DNA of 64,000 nt from Nitrospirillum amazonense. GTDB lineage: Bacteria > Pseudomonadota > Alphaproteobacteria > Azospirillales > Azospirillaceae. The position numbers were made by a program, and so were the translations under genes. Positions 7,786 to 15,692 of the stretch are shown here, piece by piece. Under the pieces are notes generated by a model. The model saw only the letters and a program-made list of their open reading frames with translations. It was not told where the DNA came from and did not search any database. Location of the stretch: contig NZ_VITV01000003.1 in NCBI RefSeq assembly GCF_007828035.1, forward strand, positions 124,001 through 188,000. The letters run 5' to 3'. Each line of letters opens with the position of its first letter. Position 1 is the first letter of the stretch.

Positions 7786-9780
7786 TCATTCCAGACGGTT
7801 GAGCAGGGCAATGTCGGTGGAAACCTCGTCCATGTTGCGCTGCTGGTTGGCGACCATCGTGCCCAAGGACTCCAGGGTACGCTCGATGCGCGCGGTGTTG
7901 TCGAACACCTCGTTCATTTGCCCGAAGACGCCGCGATAGCGATCATGGGCGTTGGCGAACTGGTCGCGCGCCTTTTGGATGTGCTCGCCCAATGTGGCCA
8001 GATTGGTTTCCATGCCCGCGATGTTGGCTTGTGTCTTGCCCAGGGTGGTCTTGGTATCGGTGGCCAGCTTCTTGACCTCAGTCGCCACGACGGCGAAGCC
8101 GCGTCCAGCCTCCCCGGCTCGCGCCGCCTCGATGGTGGCGTTCAGTGCCAGCAGGTTGGTTTGGCCGGCTATGGTGTCGATGATCTTCAGCACGTCGCGC
8201 AGGCCGGTCATGGCCTGGGCCATACGGCTGAACTCCGCCGCCAGGGTGCTGGTGTCGGCGTTGTCTTCCGCAGCCTTTTGGCTGGACATCACGACGTCAC
8301 GGATGCGGTTGATGGTCTGCCGGATTTCGTGCGTCTCCTTCAATACCTGGTCGAACGCGTCACCCAGGCCGGCGCTGGCGTTGAAGTGGTCGATCAGACG
8401 GTGAATGATGCCCGACCGCAGGCTGTTCATCAGTTCCGCGCGTTTCAGCGTCGTATAGGTGAAGTAATTGACGAAGCTGGCATAGTGGATCGGAAAATTA
8501 TCCACGATGGCGTCGTGGAAGGGCTGTCCTGCCTCTTGCTCGAAAAAGACCAGGGCGCTCAGGGTCTGGTTGATGTTGACGCCTAGCAGTTCGCCGAAGG
8601 TGGAGAAGCCCGCCGTTGGCGCGGTCCACAGCCCCGTCAGGCCACCCAGTTGCTTGTCGTTGTTCAAACGGCGCAGGATGCAGTCATTCAGCAGCACGGC
8701 CACGGGCGCCGGCTTGCCGCGCAGGAAGGCGGCCACGTCCCGCCGGGTCTGATCGACGAAGTCGGTCGGGCGCAACAACAGCAGCTCATCGCCCATGTTG
8801 ACGTCACAGAAGAAGCTGACGACGCCGCTGTCGGCATCGATCGCGGCGACGGAACGCACGAATAGCTCGTCACCGATTTCGATGCCGAAGGTCTGGCGGC
8901 CCAGGGTGTCCATCACACGCCCTGGCGTAGTCTTCAGGACACGGGCCAGCACGTCGGCGAAGCGGTCCACCCGGCCGGTTGCCGGATCGATCACCGCGCT
9001 GACGGTGCGCCGGTCGGGGTCCGCCTCTGCCACGACGAAGCGGGTGGGGGTGCGTTCGAAGTTCTGGCTCTTCAGCACGCCGTAATGCTTGCCCGGTGCC
9101 AGCTTCAGAAAGGCGATGACGGCCCGGTTCTCAAGAACCCGTCCATCGGCGTAGAGATAGGTGTTCTTGAAATCCAGCTTGCCGCCGGCCGATCCCCCGA
9201 CGAACAGACAGGGGAAGCGGCGGCTGGCATACACCGCTTCCATGAAATAGTTCTCGCTGTTGGATAGGCCGTCGATGAAGGTGAGGGCCAGCGTATCCCG
9301 ATAATCCAGGGTGAAGGCCGGCCTGATCCCGGCTAGGCCCTCGCCGATGCGAGCCACCCGCTCCTCCCGGGTGCGCGACGGCTTCCCTTGCCGGATGTCG
9401 TCATTGCACAGCGGCGCTGTATGTATGCTGACGCCGGCGAACAGGTCGGGGGAGTAGACCTGGATGACGATGGTGGACCACCGGTCACCGGCCGGGCAAT
9501 AGAGGGGACCCGGCTCTCCTGTACCGTCGCACAATTCCCCGGCCGTGGAGGTGGCCAGCAGCGGCGTGGTTCCGGCGAGGCGGCGTAGCGCCTCCGCCTG
9601 GCGCGCGAAATCGAGGTGCGGCGAGATGAAGGCCAGGGCCAGCGCCGCCGGTCTGTCTCCAAACCGAAAGGTCCCGGCGTCCACGCCGCCCAGATGGTCA
9701 TCCGTGTTGGTCACCCGGACCAACGGTCCCCCTGTGGATGTCCCGCCAGGGAGCGGAAGGGCGGCGGCGGAAATGGTCAT
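7786..9780 (-). CDS. Soluble FIST-domain methyl-accepting chemoreceptor
   Basis: A 664-aa cytoplasmic chemoreceptor-like protein. Residues ~35-240 resemble a FIST N domain and ~250-400 a FIST C domain (motifs [13 protein letters not shown] and [10 protein letters not shown]). Residues ~440-660 form a coiled-coil MCP signalling domain with the hairpin tip [16 protein letters not shown] followed by [15 protein letters not shown]. No membrane helix is visible, so it should act with cytoplasmic or polar CheA/CheW. FIST domains sense small ligands; one group (NosP) binds haem and nitric oxide. Ligand here is unknown. Start: ATG at 9780 with GGAGGA upstream. Confidence 0.85.
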   Translation of the reverse strand: MTISAAALPLPGGTSTGGPLVRVTNTDDHLGGVDAGTFRFGDRPAALALAFISPHLDFARQAEALRRLAGTTPLLATSTAGELCDGTGEPGPLYCPAGDRWSTIVIQVYSPDLFAGVSIHTAPLCNDDIRQGKPSRTREERVARIGEGLAGIRPAFTLDYRDTLALTFIDGLSNSENYFMEAVYASRRFPCLFVGGSAGGKLDFKNTYLYADGRVLENRAVIAFLKLAPGKHYGVLKSQNFERTPTRFVVAEADPDRRTVSAVIDPATGRVDRFADVLARVLKTTPGRVMDTLGRQTFGIEIGDELFVRSVAAIDADSGVVSFFCDVNMGDELLLLRPTDFVDQTRRDVAAFLRGKPAPVAVLLNDCILRRLNNDKQLGGLTGLWTAPTAGFSTFGELLGVNINQTLSALVFFEQEAGQPFHDAIVDNFPIHYASFVNYFTYTTLKRAELMNSLRSGIIHRLIDHFNASAGLGDAFDQVLKETHEIRQTINRIRDVVMSSQKAAEDNADTSTLAAEFSRMAQAMTGLRDVLKIIDTIAGQTNLLALNATIEAARAGEAGRGFAVVATEVKKLATDTKTTLGKTQANIAGMETNLATLGEHIQKARDQFANAHDRYRGVFGQMNEVFDNTARIERTLESLGTMVANQQRNMDEVSTDIALLNRLE

Positions 9781-9888
9781 CGGACGGTTCCTCCAAATTG
9801 GTCACACCATAGGCGACCCCCTCTGCGGGGGGCTTCGCCGGAATCGGGTCGCGGCGGAAATGATGGCGTTGCTTCGCTCAAGAGAGCC

Positions 9889-9913
9889 ATGAAACATGTA
9901 AATGAAACATTAA
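9889..9913. repeat. Short tandem repeat ATGAAACAT upstream of FIST-MCP gene
   Basis: ATGAAACATGTAA is directly followed by ATGAAACATTAA. The shared 9-mer is itself an ATG-N3-CAT dyad. The patch is strikingly AT-rich for this genome and lies about 110 bp upstream of the FIST gene start, as expected for a regulator site. Confidence 0.4.
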
Positions 9914-10022
9914 ATGACGGGCCCGCCCCGGTTTGGGGTGATGGCCGGTAATTGAATGGCTTTGCTGGACAATTTCCTGGAACGACTACTGCTCAAGTCG
10001 AGAAGGGTGATTCCGGACCAAG

Positions 10023-10056
10023 AAAAAAGCCCATCCCCCGGGAAAGGGGGATGGGC
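10023..10056 (-). terminator. Intrinsic terminator of the carbonic anhydrase/SulP operon
   Basis: On the minus strand GCCCATCCCCC pairs with GGGGGATGGGC (10056-10046 with 10039-10029), a perfect 11-bp stem with a 6-nt loop, followed by six T (10028-10023). It lies about 110 bp past the stop of the small secreted-protein gene and ends the transcript running leftwards. Confidence 0.9.
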
Positions 10057-10162
10057 ACGGGCGGACGTTAGGGTAGGGACCGGGTGGATGGGAGCCGCAC
10101 CCGGGCAGTCAAGGACGCCGCCCGATTTCAAGGTTGAGATGAAGGGATGACGCGGATGCCGC

Positions 10163-10543
10163 TCAGTTCAGCGGCGTCTGGGCATGGCTGACCGCCGATG
10201 CCAGGTGCGCGACGCAGTGGCGGTGGTCGGTGCCGCCGGGGGTGTGGCCCATCTCGGCGCAGGCGCGGGCCTCCGGCACCGGCTGCTGGGCGGCGGCGGC
10301 CTGGGTCTTCAGGCTGTCGACGCAGGCGGCGAAGTCCACGTTGGCCGGGGCCAGGCCCAGCGTGTCGCGGCAGACGCGGCGCGCGGCGTCGGTCTGTGCG
10401 GCCGTGATGGTGATGGCGGGCACTTGGGTGCCTGCTGCGGCGGTCCCTGTCGTGGCGGTGCCAGACGCCTGGGCGGCGCCTAGGGGAATGGCCAGGGCGA
10501 CGGCCAGCACGGGGATCAGGGCCAGGGTCTTGGTAAAGCGCAT
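10163..10543 (-). CDS. Small secreted protein with two CxxxGxxPG-type repeats
   Basis: A 126-aa protein with a clear signal peptide (MRFTKTLALIPVLAVALAIP, cleavage near AQASG). The mature part carries two related segments: CRDTLGLAPANVDFAACV and CAEMGHTPGGTDHRHCV, each Cys-x4-Gly-x2-Pro spaced before a second Cys-Val. Four cysteines could form two disulfides in the periplasm. The second segment is His-rich. I do not recognise a function. It is the last gene of a run with carbonic anhydrase and SulP (37-bp gap), with a strong GGAGG site before the ATG. Confidence 0.75.
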   Translation of the reverse strand: MRFTKTLALIPVLAVALAIPLGAAQASGTATTGTAAAGTQVPAITITAAQTDAARRVCRDTLGLAPANVDFAACVDSLKTQAAAAQQPVPEARACAEMGHTPGGTDHRHCVAHLASAVSHAQTPLN

Positions 10544-10580
10544 GTTTTCCTCCTTGTGATGAATGATGTCGGGTTAGGGA

Positions 10581-12113
10581 TCAGCCGTGGCTGACCTGCA
10601 GCTTGGCGGCGAATTCCTGGTGGCGGGCGACGTCGCCGTCGTCGATGACCACCCGTTCGCCCTGGCCCCGCCGGCGGTCCATCCAGCTGCTGATCAGCTC
10701 GGCGCAGGTATGGTCCATGAACCAGAGCGAGCGCAGGCGCAGGGTGACGCGCTGGGCGGGGGGCAGGCTTTCCAGCGCCTTGGCCAGGCGGGGAAGCTGC
10801 ACCAAGCTGGCAGAACCGGACAGCACCACCTCCCACTCGCCCGCCCCCTTCTCGCGTGTGATGACCAGCAGGCGCAGGCGGCGTACCTGGGGCAGCAACT
10901 CGATGAGGCTGAGGCCCAGGCCCACCAGCACGCCGGTCAGAAGGTCGGTGGCGACCACAGTGACCAGGGTGGCGGCCCAGATGGCGGCCGGCAGGGCGCC
11001 ATAGCGTTCGAACAGATGGCGGGCGTGGGCCACGCTGACCAGGCGATAACCGGTGACCACCAGCACGCCGGCCAGGGCCGACATGGGGATGGCCTGCAGC
11101 AGCCAGGGCAGCAGGGCGACGGCGCCCAGGATCCACACGCCGTGCAGGACGGTGGAGGTGCGGCCCGCGGCGCCGGCCTGCACGTTGGCGGAACTGCGCA
11201 CGATGACGCCGGTCATGGGCAGGGCGCCGGCCAGGCCGCAGAGCAGGTTGCCCACGCCCTGGGCCGTCAGTTCGCGGTTGTAGTTGGTGCGCACACCGTC
11301 GTGCATGCGGTCAACCGCCGCCGCCGACAGCAGGGTTTCGGCGCTGGCGATGAAGGCGATGGCCACCGCCATGACGATCAGCTTGGGCTCGAGCAGGCCG
11401 AAGCCGTTGGCGACGTCCGGCGGCTGGATGGCGGCCCACAGGCTTTCCGGCACCGCCACCTTGGCCACCGGCAGGTTCAGCAGTGTGGCCGCCAGGGTGG
11501 CGGCGACGACGCCCACCAGGGCGCCCGGCACCAGGCGCAGGCGCTGGGGCCGCACCCATTCCCACACCAGCATGGTGGTGATGGTCAGCAGGCCGATGCC
11601 CAGCGCCGTCTCGGCCGCGTCGCCGCTGAAGGGGAACAGGCCGAAATACGCAGCGGGCGCGGCCAGGATGTTGGCCAGGCCGCCGGCCTGTGGCTTGGCG
11701 TCCAGCATGACGTGCAACTGGCCCGCCACGATCAGCACGCCGATGCCGGCCAGCATGCCGTGCACCACGGCGGGGGAGATGGCGCGGAACCACTGCCCCA
11801 GCTTCAGCATGCCGGCCGCCATCTGGATCAGGCCGGCCATGATCAGCACGGGTCCCAAGGCGCCGATGCCGGCATCGCGGATCAGTTCGAAGACGATGAC
11901 CGCTAGGCCAGCGGCGGGGCCGCTGACCTGCAGGGGCGACCCCGCGAGCAGGCCGACGACGATGCCGCCGATGATGCCGGTGATCAGCCCCTTTTCAGGC
12001 GGCGCGCCGGAGGCGATGGCGATGCCCATGCACAGCGGCATGGCCACCAGGAAGACCACGATGGACGCGGGGAGGTCCCGCGCCAGCGTGGCGGGAAAAA
12101 AACGCTGCATCAT
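10581..12113 (-). CDS. SulP-family anion transporter with STAS domain, probably bicarbonate
   Basis: About 510 aa. Residues ~15-400 form a SulP membrane domain (early motif LPASIVVFLVAMPLCMGIAI; central SAETLLSAAAVDRMHDG; TGVIVRSSANVQAGA) and the last ~90 residues a STAS domain. The family moves sulfate, bicarbonate or other anions with H+ or Na+. A beta-carbonic anhydrase gene ends 9 bp upstream, and such SulP-CA pairs are generally taken as bicarbonate transport; that assignment is inferred. Starts possible at ATG 12113 or 12110 behind GGGAG; a GTG precedes them. Confidence 0.88.
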   Translation of the reverse strand: MMQRFFPATLARDLPASIVVFLVAMPLCMGIAIASGAPPEKGLITGIIGGIVVGLLAGSPLQVSGPAAGLAVIVFELIRDAGIGALGPVLIMAGLIQMAAGMLKLGQWFRAISPAVVHGMLAGIGVLIVAGQLHVMLDAKPQAGGLANILAAPAAYFGLFPFSGDAAETALGIGLLTITTMLVWEWVRPQRLRLVPGALVGVVAATLAATLLNLPVAKVAVPESLWAAIQPPDVANGFGLLEPKLIVMAVAIAFIASAETLLSAAAVDRMHDGVRTNYNRELTAQGVGNLLCGLAGALPMTGVIVRSSANVQAGAAGRTSTVLHGVWILGAVALLPWLLQAIPMSALAGVLVVTGYRLVSVAHARHLFERYGALPAAIWAATLVTVVATDLLTGVLVGLGLSLIELLPQVRRLRLLVITREKGAGEWEVVLSGSASLVQLPRLAKALESLPPAQRVTLRLRSLWFMDHTCAELISSWMDRRRGQGERVVIDDGDVARHQEFAAKLQVSHG

Positions 12114-12122
12114 CACGCTCCC

Positions 12123-12839
12123 TTACTCGGCCGCGGTGACGTGATGGGCGTGCTGGGCGCAGCAGGGATCGGCCACCGCGCGGCGCATGCCGCGCACGGC
12201 CACCTGAAGGGTCTGGTTCTTGTCGCCCACGGGCAGAAACTTCCCCGTCTCGCCGTCCAGGGCCAGGATGTGGCCGTTCTCCAGGTCGAAGAACCAGCCG
12301 TGCAGGTTCAGCTGCCCGGCGGCGAGCTTGGCGGCGACGGAGGGATGGCTGCGCAGGTGGTTCAGCTGCGCCACCACATTCTCCATGGCCAGCACGCGGG
12401 CGGCCTCCGCCTCCGGCAGCAGGCTGTAGGCCTCGCGCAGCACATGGCGGGCGCTTTCGGCGTGGCGCAGCCAGGCAGCCACGTTGGGCATGTCCTTCAG
12501 CGCCTCGGGCTTCAGCAGGGCCTTCATGGCGCCGCAGTCGGAATGGCCGCAGACGACGATGTCGTTCACGCCCAGGCCCACCACCGCGTATTCGATGGCG
12601 GAGGAGACGCCGCCGTTCACCTGGCTGAAGGGCGGGACGATGTTGCCGGCGTTGCGGCAGACGAACATCTCGCCCGGGCCGCTCTGGGTGATGATCTCCG
12701 GCACAACGCGGCTGTCGGCGCAGGAAATCACCAGCGCCTTGGGCTGCTGCCCGTGGTGGGCCAGCTTGCGGTACAGCGACCGCTGTTCGGGGAAGACAAC
12801 AGATCGGAAGTGCGACACGCCGTCGATGATGCTGTCCAT
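12123..12839 (-). CDS. can: Beta-class carbonic anhydrase
   Basis: A 238-aa zinc enzyme interconverting CO2 and bicarbonate. Zinc ligands Cys40, His99 and Cys102 and the Asp42-Arg44 dyad are all present (CADSR and HSDCGAM). Length and the 'SIIDGVSHFRSVVFPEQ' start are typical. The ATG at 12839 is chosen because homology begins there; the frame stays open to 12932. It leads a three-gene run with the SulP transporter and a small secreted protein, suggesting coupled CO2 hydration and anion transport. Confidence 0.95.
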   Translation of the reverse strand: MDSIIDGVSHFRSVVFPEQRSLYRKLAHHGQQPKALVISCADSRVVPEIITQSGPGEMFVCRNAGNIVPPFSQVNGGVSSAIEYAVVGLGVNDIVVCGHSDCGAMKALLKPEALKDMPNVAAWLRHAESARHVLREAYSLLPEAEAARVLAMENVVAQLNHLRSHPSVAAKLAAGQLNLHGWFFDLENGHILALDGETGKFLPVGDKNQTLQVAVRGMRRAVADPCCAQHAHHVTAAE

Positions 12840-12968
12840 AATGGAAACCCTCGCGTTCAAGTCGATGATCCCTGGCCGGACGGTGGGGGGCGAAGGGCGC
12901 CTGGAACCACCGTCCCCGTTGGGGGCCATCAAGACTTAAGGCCTGAGTTTTTCCCGGATACGTTTCGA

Positions 12969-14345
12969 TTATGACAAAGTGTGTCGGCCGACCTTTTGTG
13001 CCGGATCATCCCGTTTCGGAATCGTAATGATGACCGAAAGCCCGCCCTCCGCCCGGTTGTTCAGGGTGATGGTGCCGCCCTCGCGCGTCACCGCCTGGCG
13101 GGCGATGGTCAGGCCCAGGCCGGTGCCGCCCGTCCCCCGGTTGCGGGATTCCTCCAGCCGGTGGAAGGGTTCGAACACCGTCTCGAACTGCGCTTCGGGG
13201 ATGCCCGGGCCATCATCGCTAATGGTGATGACGGCGCTTTTGCCCGTGTCCCGCACCGTGACCCGGGCCGTGCCGCCATAGGCGATGGCGTTGTTGATGA
13301 TGTTGGAAAAGGCCCGGCGCATGCCCAGCGGCCGCAGGGTCAGGGGCAGGCGCTCCGGCCCCTCATAGCTGGCGACATGGCCGGCGTCGGTGGCGTTGTC
13401 GACCAGGGTAGACAGCAGGGCCGGCAGGTCGGTGCGGCGCGGCTTTTCCGGATCCTCCTCACCGCCCAGATAGTCCAGCAGGTCGTTGACCATGCCTTCC
13501 ATCTCATCGAGGTCGCTGTCGAAGGCGGCGCGGTCCTCGGCATTGGGCAGGAAACCGGCGCGCAGGCGTAGCCGGCCAATGGGCGTGCGCAGGTCGTGGG
13601 AGACAGCGGCCAGGGCCTCCGTCCGGCTGGTGATCAGGCGGTCGATGCGCCGCTGCATGGCGTTGAAGGCCTGGGCGACGTGCCGGATCTCCTGCGGCCC
13701 CCGCGTGGGGACGAAGACCGGGGGGCCGTTGCCCACCGCGTCCGCCGCCTTGACCAGCATCTTGAGGGGGGATGCCAGGGTCTGCACCAGGAACAGGGCC
13801 ATCAGCAGCACACCGATGGACAGCAGGGCGATGGAGCCCAACTGGGCATAGATGACCGGCACGGTGGAGGGCAGGTCGGTGACGCCGAAACGCAGCGTGC
13901 TGCCGTCCAGAAGGCGCACGTCGCCGTCAAACGCCTTCACCGGCGTCCCGGGCCCCGTGCGCAGGCGCAAGTCCATGCCGGCCAGGGCGGCCCGGTGCTC
14001 GATCATCTCATGGCGCAATAGCCAGCTGGCGGGGTTGTCGCCTTGCGCCTCACGCGCCTGGGACGCATCCACCCAGGTGAAGGTCAGGTAGGGTGAGGAG
14101 AGAGAGGACGCGACATTTCCCCGCCGCGCCGGATCGATGGCGGACAGGACATGGCCGGCCGTCTCCACCTGCTCCGCGATGTGCCAGGTCTGGGTCTCGT
14201 CGCCGTAATGCTGCTCCGCCTGGCCCAGCACGATGGCGTTGCCGATGACGGCCAGCAGCACCGCGCCGAAGAGCACCAGACCCAGGCGGCCGATCAGGCT
14301 GCGCGGCCAGAGGTGGCCCCAGCGGTGAATGCCGAGCCGGGTCAC
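12969..14345 (-). CDS. Sensor histidine kinase (OmpR-partner type)
   Basis: A 458-aa membrane kinase. Helices at ~20-41 and ~163-189 bracket a periplasmic sensor of about 120 residues; a HAMP segment follows. The phospho-acceptor is His250 in AAVSHDLRTPIGRLRLR; the N box (NIINNAIAYGG) and G boxes (DDGPGIP, GTGLGL) complete the ATPase. It starts with GTG at 14345, overlapping the response-regulator stop by 4 nt, so the pair is translationally coupled. The stimulus is unknown. Confidence 0.94.
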   Translation of the reverse strand: MTRLGIHRWGHLWPRSLIGRLGLVLFGAVLLAVIGNAIVLGQAEQHYGDETQTWHIAEQVETAGHVLSAIDPARRGNVASSLSSPYLTFTWVDASQAREAQGDNPASWLLRHEMIEHRAALAGMDLRLRTGPGTPVKAFDGDVRLLDGSTLRFGVTDLPSTVPVIYAQLGSIALLSIGVLLMALFLVQTLASPLKMLVKAADAVGNGPPVFVPTRGPQEIRHVAQAFNAMQRRIDRLITSRTEALAAVSHDLRTPIGRLRLRAGFLPNAEDRAAFDSDLDEMEGMVNDLLDYLGGEEDPEKPRRTDLPALLSTLVDNATDAGHVASYEGPERLPLTLRPLGMRRAFSNIINNAIAYGGTARVTVRDTGKSAVITISDDGPGIPEAQFETVFEPFHRLEESRNRGTGGTGLGLTIARQAVTREGGTITLNNRAEGGLSVIITIPKRDDPAQKVGRHTLS

Positions 14346-15067
14346 AGCGTCGCCACGTCGGCGGTGAAGATGTAGCCGACGCCGCGTATGGTGCGGATCA
14401 GGCGGTTCTCATCGCCCAGCTTGCGCCGCAGGCGGCTGACCAGCACGTCGACGCTGCGGTCGTTCACCTCACCCAGGCGGGCGCGGGACAGCTCCAGCAG
14501 GCGCTCGCGCCCGATCACGCGCTGGCGGTTCTCCAGGAAGCTGACCAGCAAGTCATGCTCCGCCCCCGACAGATCTACCGCCACGCCGTCGGGGTCGGTC
14601 AACTCGCGCCGGCGCCGGTCCAGGCGCCAGCCGGCGAAAACCATGACGTCCTGGGGCGCCGAGCCGATGGACCCGGCGCTGGTGCCGTTGTTCGCGGCGC
14701 GGCGCAGCAGGGCGCGGATGCGGGCCAGCAGTTCCTTGGCGCGAAAGGGCTTGGGCACATAGTCGTCGGCGCCCATCTCCAGCCCCAGCACCATGTCGAT
14801 CTCCTCGCCATGGGCGCTGACCATGATGATGGGCACCTGGCTGGCGCGCCGCAGATCCCGGCAGATGTCCAGCCCGCTCTGGCCCGGCAGCATGACGTCC
14901 AGCAACACCAGGTCGAAGCTGCCCTGGCTCAGCGCGTCCGCCATCTCCCGGCCGTCGCGCACGCCGGTAGCCTCGAACCCGTTCTCCTTGAGCACGCGCA
15001 AGATCAGGGTGCGCATGGCCGGATCGTCCTCGACCAGCAGGATGCGCGCAATGGATAGGCTGTTCAT
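14342..15067 (-). CDS. OmpR-family response regulator
   Basis: A 241-aa regulator. The receiver domain (~7-120) has the acidic pair EDD at 13-15, phospho-acceptor Asp57 (LLDVMLPG) and the PKPF lysine. The C-terminal winged helix (~145-235) ends with VSRLRRKLGDE and IRTIRGVGYIF. It is the first gene of the two-component operon with the kinase 12969-14345. A short stem-loop abuts the ATG (see 15068-15087). The regulon is unknown. Confidence 0.95.
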   Translation of the reverse strand: MNSLSIARILLVEDDPAMRTLILRVLKENGFEATGVRDGREMADALSQGSFDLVLLDVMLPGQSGLDICRDLRRASQVPIIMVSAHGEEIDMVLGLEMGADDYVPKPFRAKELLARIRALLRRAANNGTSAGSIGSAPQDVMVFAGWRLDRRRRELTDPDGVAVDLSGAEHDLLVSFLENRQRVIGRERLLELSRARLGEVNDRSVDVLVSRLRRKLGDENRLIRTIRGVGYIFTADVATL

Positions 15068-15087
15068 CGGCCTTTAAATAAGGGCCG
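15068..15087 (-). promoter_or_regulatory. Hairpin directly before response-regulator start
   Basis: On the minus strand CGGCC and GGCCG pair around a 10-nt AT-rich loop (cttatttaaa), and the ATG follows at once. The ribosome binding region would lie in the stem/loop, so translation could be structure-limited. The five-pair stem is short and the role is inferred. Confidence 0.25.
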
Positions 15088-15157
15088 TACGCCGCCTTTC
15101 CAGGGGCGAACGCCGATCCATGCTGCGTATGCACAGAAGGGACGGAAAAAGGCCGCC

Positions 15158-15604
15158 TCAAGCCTTCTTTTCCCAACCCTTGTCGGTCTGCTGCCAGTAG
15201 GTAAGGTCCAGCCCCGCCTCCTTGGCGGCCTTCCAGCGCTGGCGGGCGGCGGCCACCGCGTCGGGGTCGATGCCGTCGAAGATGTCGCAGACGCGGGTGT
15301 ATTCGGCCATGCGGGCGCTGGTGGCGCCGTCGGTCAGGAACAGCACCTGGGCGTCGTTGGGCCGCTCATCCACCGCCGTCAGCCAAATGGGCTGGTCGGC
15401 GGCGTGGCCGTCCTTGGCCGTGCCGTGAGGCAGGAAGCTGTCCGGACGCCAGGTCCACAGGTGCTGGGCCAGCTGCTCCGCCCGCTCTTCCACCGTCGAC
15501 AGCACCACCGCCCGCCAGCCGCGCGCCAGCGACCGTTCCAGCAGGTCGGGCAGGGTCTGCTCCAGGCTGCTGCGCTGCAGGTGGTAGAAGTTGACCTCGG
15601 TCAT
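15158..15604 (-). CDS. holC: DNA polymerase III chi subunit HolC
   Basis: A 148-aa clamp-loader accessory protein that links the polymerase III holoenzyme to SSB. It shows the HolC pattern: MTEVNFYHLQRSSLEQTLP at the start, LLERSLARGWRAVVLS, then LWTWRPDSFLPHGT and a C-terminal RWKAAKEAGLDLTYWQQ. Length is normal. It lies directly after pepA, the widely conserved pepA-holC order, but a hairpin with a broken T-run sits in the 78-bp gap. Confidence 0.93.
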   Translation of the reverse strand: MTEVNFYHLQRSSLEQTLPDLLERSLARGWRAVVLSTVEERAEQLAQHLWTWRPDSFLPHGTAKDGHAADQPIWLTAVDERPNDAQVLFLTDGATSARMAEYTRVCDIFDGIDPDAVAAARQRWKAAKEAGLDLTYWQQTDKGWEKKA

Positions 15605-15619
15605 GGGGCGTCCGACGGC

Positions 15620-15654
15620 AAAGGAAAGGGGCGGCCCGTGACCCGAGCCGCCCC
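15620..15654 (-). terminator. Probable intrinsic terminator after pepA
   Basis: On the minus strand GGGGCGGC (15654-15647) pairs with GCCGCCCC (15635-15628) over 8 bp around an 11-nt loop, and TTTCCTTT follows. It probably ends or attenuates pepA transcripts before holC. Confidence 0.6.
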
Positions 15655-15670
15655 GATCTTACCCTGACTG

Positions 15671-15692
15671 CGAAGGCTTTTGTCAGCCTTCG
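15671..15692 (-). other. Hairpin overlapping the pepA stop codon
   Basis: CGAAGGCT and AGCCTTCG form a perfect 8-bp stem with a 6-nt loop; the pepA stop TGA (15685-15683) lies at the loop edge. It has no T-run of its own and stands just before the terminator at 15620-15654, so it may protect the mRNA 3' end. Confidence 0.35.

Larger units (their letters stand above)
9781..10162. other. Gene-free stretch between FIST-MCP gene and secreted-protein gene
   Basis: It holds the presumed promoter region of the FIST gene, with an AT-rich patch in which ATGAAACAT occurs twice 13 bp apart (9889-9897 and 9902-9910), and an intrinsic terminator for the opposite-side operon. A 64-codon open frame at 9956-10150 runs through the terminator and is not credible as a gene. 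Confidence 0.6.

Noticed and set aside
9956-10150. 64-codon open frame between the FIST gene and the terminator
   Set aside because: It reads through the terminator stem, has no convincing ribosome site, and its latter half is low-complexity translation of GC-rich non-coding DNA.
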